Origin: Acidobacteriota bacterium
Lineage (GTDB): Bacteria > Acidobacteriota > Polarisedimenticolia > Gp22-AA2
DNA length: 5,979 nt
NCBI GenBank assembly: GCA_016202915.1
Contig: JACQNT010000054.1
Location: forward strand, 1 to 5,979
Direction: 5' to 3'
Shown: piece by piece, positions 5,188 through 5,979 of the stretch
Layout of the letters: every line of letters starts with the position of its first letter
How positions within the stretch are numbered: position 1 is the first letter of the stretch
Program-made: the position numbers and the translations under genes
Notes under the pieces: model-generated
Seen by the model: only the letters and a program-made list of their open reading frames with translations
Database searches by the model: none
Told to the model about the DNA's origin: nothing

Positions 5188-5273
5188 TGGTGCCGGAGGC
5201 GGGATTTGAACCCGCATGCCTTTTGGGCGCCACCCCCTCAAGATGGTGTGTCTGCCAGTTCCACCACTCCGGC
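5188..5273 (-). tRNA. tRNA-Leu (anticodon GAG)
   Basis: Read on the minus strand, the 86 nt fold as a class II tRNA with encoded CCA. The acceptor stem is GCCGGAG/CTCCGGC (5267-5273 with 5192-5198), with discriminator A at 5191 and CCA at 5188-5190. The D-arm has a 3-bp stem (GTG/CAC) with GG in the loop. The anticodon stem is CCATC/GGTGG with loop TTGAGGG, placing GAG at 5237-5239. The long variable arm is GCC-CAAAA-GGC, and the T-arm is GCGGG/CCCGC with loop TTCAAAT. The long variable arm, GAG anticodon, G after the anticodon and A discriminator all indicate leucine; it reads CUC and CUU codons. It follows secG by 52 nt on the same strand, the same linkage as secG-leuU in E. coli. Confidence 0.97.
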
Positions 5274-5281
5274 ACGGGGAA

Positions 5282-5302
5282 GGTGGCGACGGCCGCGCCA
5301 CC
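5282..5302 (-). repeat. Hairpin between secG and tRNA-Leu
   Basis: GGTGGCG (5282-5288) and CGCCACC (5296-5302) form a perfect 7-bp stem with a 7-nt loop, just before the tRNA 5' end. On the minus strand it is followed by only two T residues, so it is a weak terminator. It may instead be a processing structure in a secG-tRNA precursor. Confidence 0.4.
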
Positions 5303-5307
5303 CGATC

Positions 5308-5316
5308 AGCATAGCA
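5308..5316 (-). promoter_or_regulatory. Possible extended -10 promoter for tRNA-Leu
   Basis: On the minus strand TGC is followed by TATGCT (5308-5313), an extended -10 with 4 of 6 matches, 34 nt before the tRNA 5' end. No convincing -35 is present; TTCCAA lies at 5330-5335, with 16-nt spacing and 3 of 6 matches. The tRNA may be read from here as well as from the secG promoter. Confidence 0.4.
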
Positions 5317-5325
5317 GAGGAAGGC

Positions 5326-5736
5326 TCAGTTGGAACCCTGGGCACCGGCCGGGCCGCCCGGCGGCTGATCCGCGGGCTTGTCCTCCGCGGGGGCGGACTT
5401 CTCGGGGGCGGCTGCGGATTCCGGAGCGCCCGGGGCGCCTCCCGCCGCGCCCGCCTCGGCGGGAGCCGCGGCCGGCGGGGGGGCCTCCTCCAGCACCGAT
5501 CCGCTGCGGCGCGATCCGAGGAGGGCCAGACCCAGAGAGGTGAGCATGAAGAGGACGGCCGCCGTGGTGGTGGCCTTGGTCAGGAAAGTGGCGGCGCCCC
5601 GGCTGCCGAGCGCGGTCTGGCTGCCGCCGCCCCCGAAGGCCCCCGCCAGGTCGGCTGCCTTGCCGCTCTGCAGGAGCACGACCATGATCAGCACGAGGCA
5701 GACGATGATGTGGACGATCACCAGCAACGTCGTCAT
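5326..5736 (-). CDS. secG: Preprotein translocase subunit SecG
   Basis: A 136-residue inner-membrane protein, longer than the usual 75-110. Two hydrophobic helices (about residues 3-22 and 54-75) flank the family's conserved loop: VVLLQSGKAADLAGAFGGGG (18-37), then SQTALGSRGAATFLTK. This is the hallmark of SecG, the accessory subunit of the SecYEG channel that aids SecA-driven export. Residues about 85-136 are a low-complexity Ala/Pro/Glu/Gly tail with no predicted fold; similar tails occur in some SecG proteins from GC-rich bacteria. ATG 5736 is supported by GGGAG (5742-5746), 5 nt upstream on the minus strand. It is followed by tRNA-Leu and preceded by a candidate promoter and repeat copy C. 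Confidence 0.93.
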   Translation of the reverse strand: MTTLLVIVHIIVCLVLIMVVLLQSGKAADLAGAFGGGGSQTALGSRGAATFLTKATTTAAVLFMLTSLGLALLGSRRSGSVLEEAPPPAAAPAEAGAAGGAPGAPESAAAPEKSAPAEDKPADQPPGGPAGAQGSN

Positions 5737-5771
5737 TCCGACTCCCGGTCCATGAGCCTCGAAGAGCCGCT

Positions 5772-5801
5772 ACCCTAGCACATTCGCGCGGACCCCGGCA
5801 A
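5772..5801 (-). promoter_or_regulatory. Candidate promoter for secG
   Basis: On the minus strand TTGCCG (5796-5801, 4 of 6 to TTGACA) is separated by 18 nt from TAGGGT (5772-5777, 3 of 6 to TATAAT). The -10 has a TGC extension (5778-5780). Transcription would start near 5765, giving a leader of about 29 nt that includes the ribosome binding site. The -35 lies 21 nt from the hairpin of repeat copy C, the same distance as at the MFS promoter. Confidence 0.5.
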
Positions 5802-5810
5802 CCCCCACGA

Positions 5811-5979
5811 GCGCTGAGGTATCCCCAGTTTCTGGGGGCAGCGCCTCCGGCCCGCGGGGCACGCGGTCGCCGCGGCCGGATCGGCACGGACCGCTGACGG
5901 CCGCGTCGCCGCTCCCTCGCGCGCGCCCGGCCGCGGAACCGCGCGCGGCCACGGGCGCGCTGCGAGAGGGCCCCTCGCG
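5811..5979 (-). repeat. Copy C of the structured intergenic repeat, upstream of secG, cut by the window edge
   Basis: This is the reverse-orientation match to copy B, running off the right edge. Its hairpin (5914-5968) has GGCCGCG/CGCGGCC (5944-5950/5929-5935), GCGCGCCC/GGGCGCGC (5953-5960/5921-5928, 8 bp and perfect) and CTCTCGC/GCGAGGG (5962-5968/5914-5920). The small hairpin CCCCAG-TTT-CTGGGG is at 5823-5837. The outer terminal-repeat arm seen in copy B at 197-219 would fall beyond base 5979. As with copy B, the CCCCAG/CTGGGG end points towards the start of the adjacent gene, here secG. Confidence 0.8.

Noticed and set aside
5188..5273. Reading the tRNA as tRNA-Ser with anticodon TGA
   Set aside because: That frame shifts the anticodon loop by one and breaks the CCATC/GGTGG stem. 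The 7-nt loop TTGAGGG centred on GAG pairs properly and indicates leucine.
1..5979. CRISPR array, phage genes, integrase, transposase or toxin-antitoxin pair
   Set aside because: Checked for by eye. No regularly spaced direct repeats, and no open frame with transposase, integrase, Cas or toxin motifs; all solid genes are housekeeping.

Overview
The window is a compact, very GC-rich (roughly 70% by eye) stretch of bacterial chromosome. Genes are tightly packed, ending with or overlapping their neighbours by a few bases, and the proteins are rich in Ala, Gly and Arg. A futalosine-type menaquinone gene, a single-domain CbiX-type chelatase and a low-molecular-weight thioredoxin reductase would fit an uncultured Acidobacteriota-like or similar GC-rich lineage. 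That taxonomic guess is an inference with low confidence; no rRNA or other decisive marker is present.

Layout. Bases 1-392 hold no convincing gene, but contain one partial copy (minus strand) and one complete-looking copy (plus strand) of a structured intergenic repeat. A consensus-like promoter (393-421) then abuts the start codon of an MFS transporter gene (430-1590). Next, on the plus strand, come mqnD-like (1619-2467), ygfZ-like (2464-3477) and a CbiX/SirB-type chelatase gene (3474-3887). These last three are joined by two GTGA start/stop overlaps and must be co-translated. trxB (3916-4896) follows behind its own extended -10 promoter, then a small 57-codon acidic ORF (4943-5116). On the opposite strand, secG (5736-5326) is followed by tRNA-Leu(GAG) (5273-5188), convergent with the 57-codon ORF; a strong GC stem-loop sits in the convergent gap. 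Upstream of secG, running off the right edge of the window, is a third copy of the structured repeat on the minus strand.

Functionally the window is mostly housekeeping: menaquinone synthesis, folate-dependent Fe-S protein maintenance, tetrapyrrole metal insertion, thiol redox control, protein export and translation. A redox/cofactor theme links mqnD, ygfZ, cbiX and trxB. The secG-tRNA-Leu(GAG) pairing is the same linkage as secG-leuU in Escherichia coli.

The most unusual feature is the repeat family. Copies B (about 197-384) and C (about 5811-5979 and beyond) are nearly identical over long blocks. Both fold into the same hairpin with pairing-preserving changes, and both end in the same CCCCAG-N3-CTGGGG hairpin. 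In both, that hairpin sits exactly 21 nt upstream of a candidate -35 box of the next gene. Copy A (about 1-77, minus strand) keeps the core hairpin and would by the same logic serve a divergent gene left of the window. This looks like either a dispersed MITE-like or structured element, or a shared promoter-upstream regulatory module.
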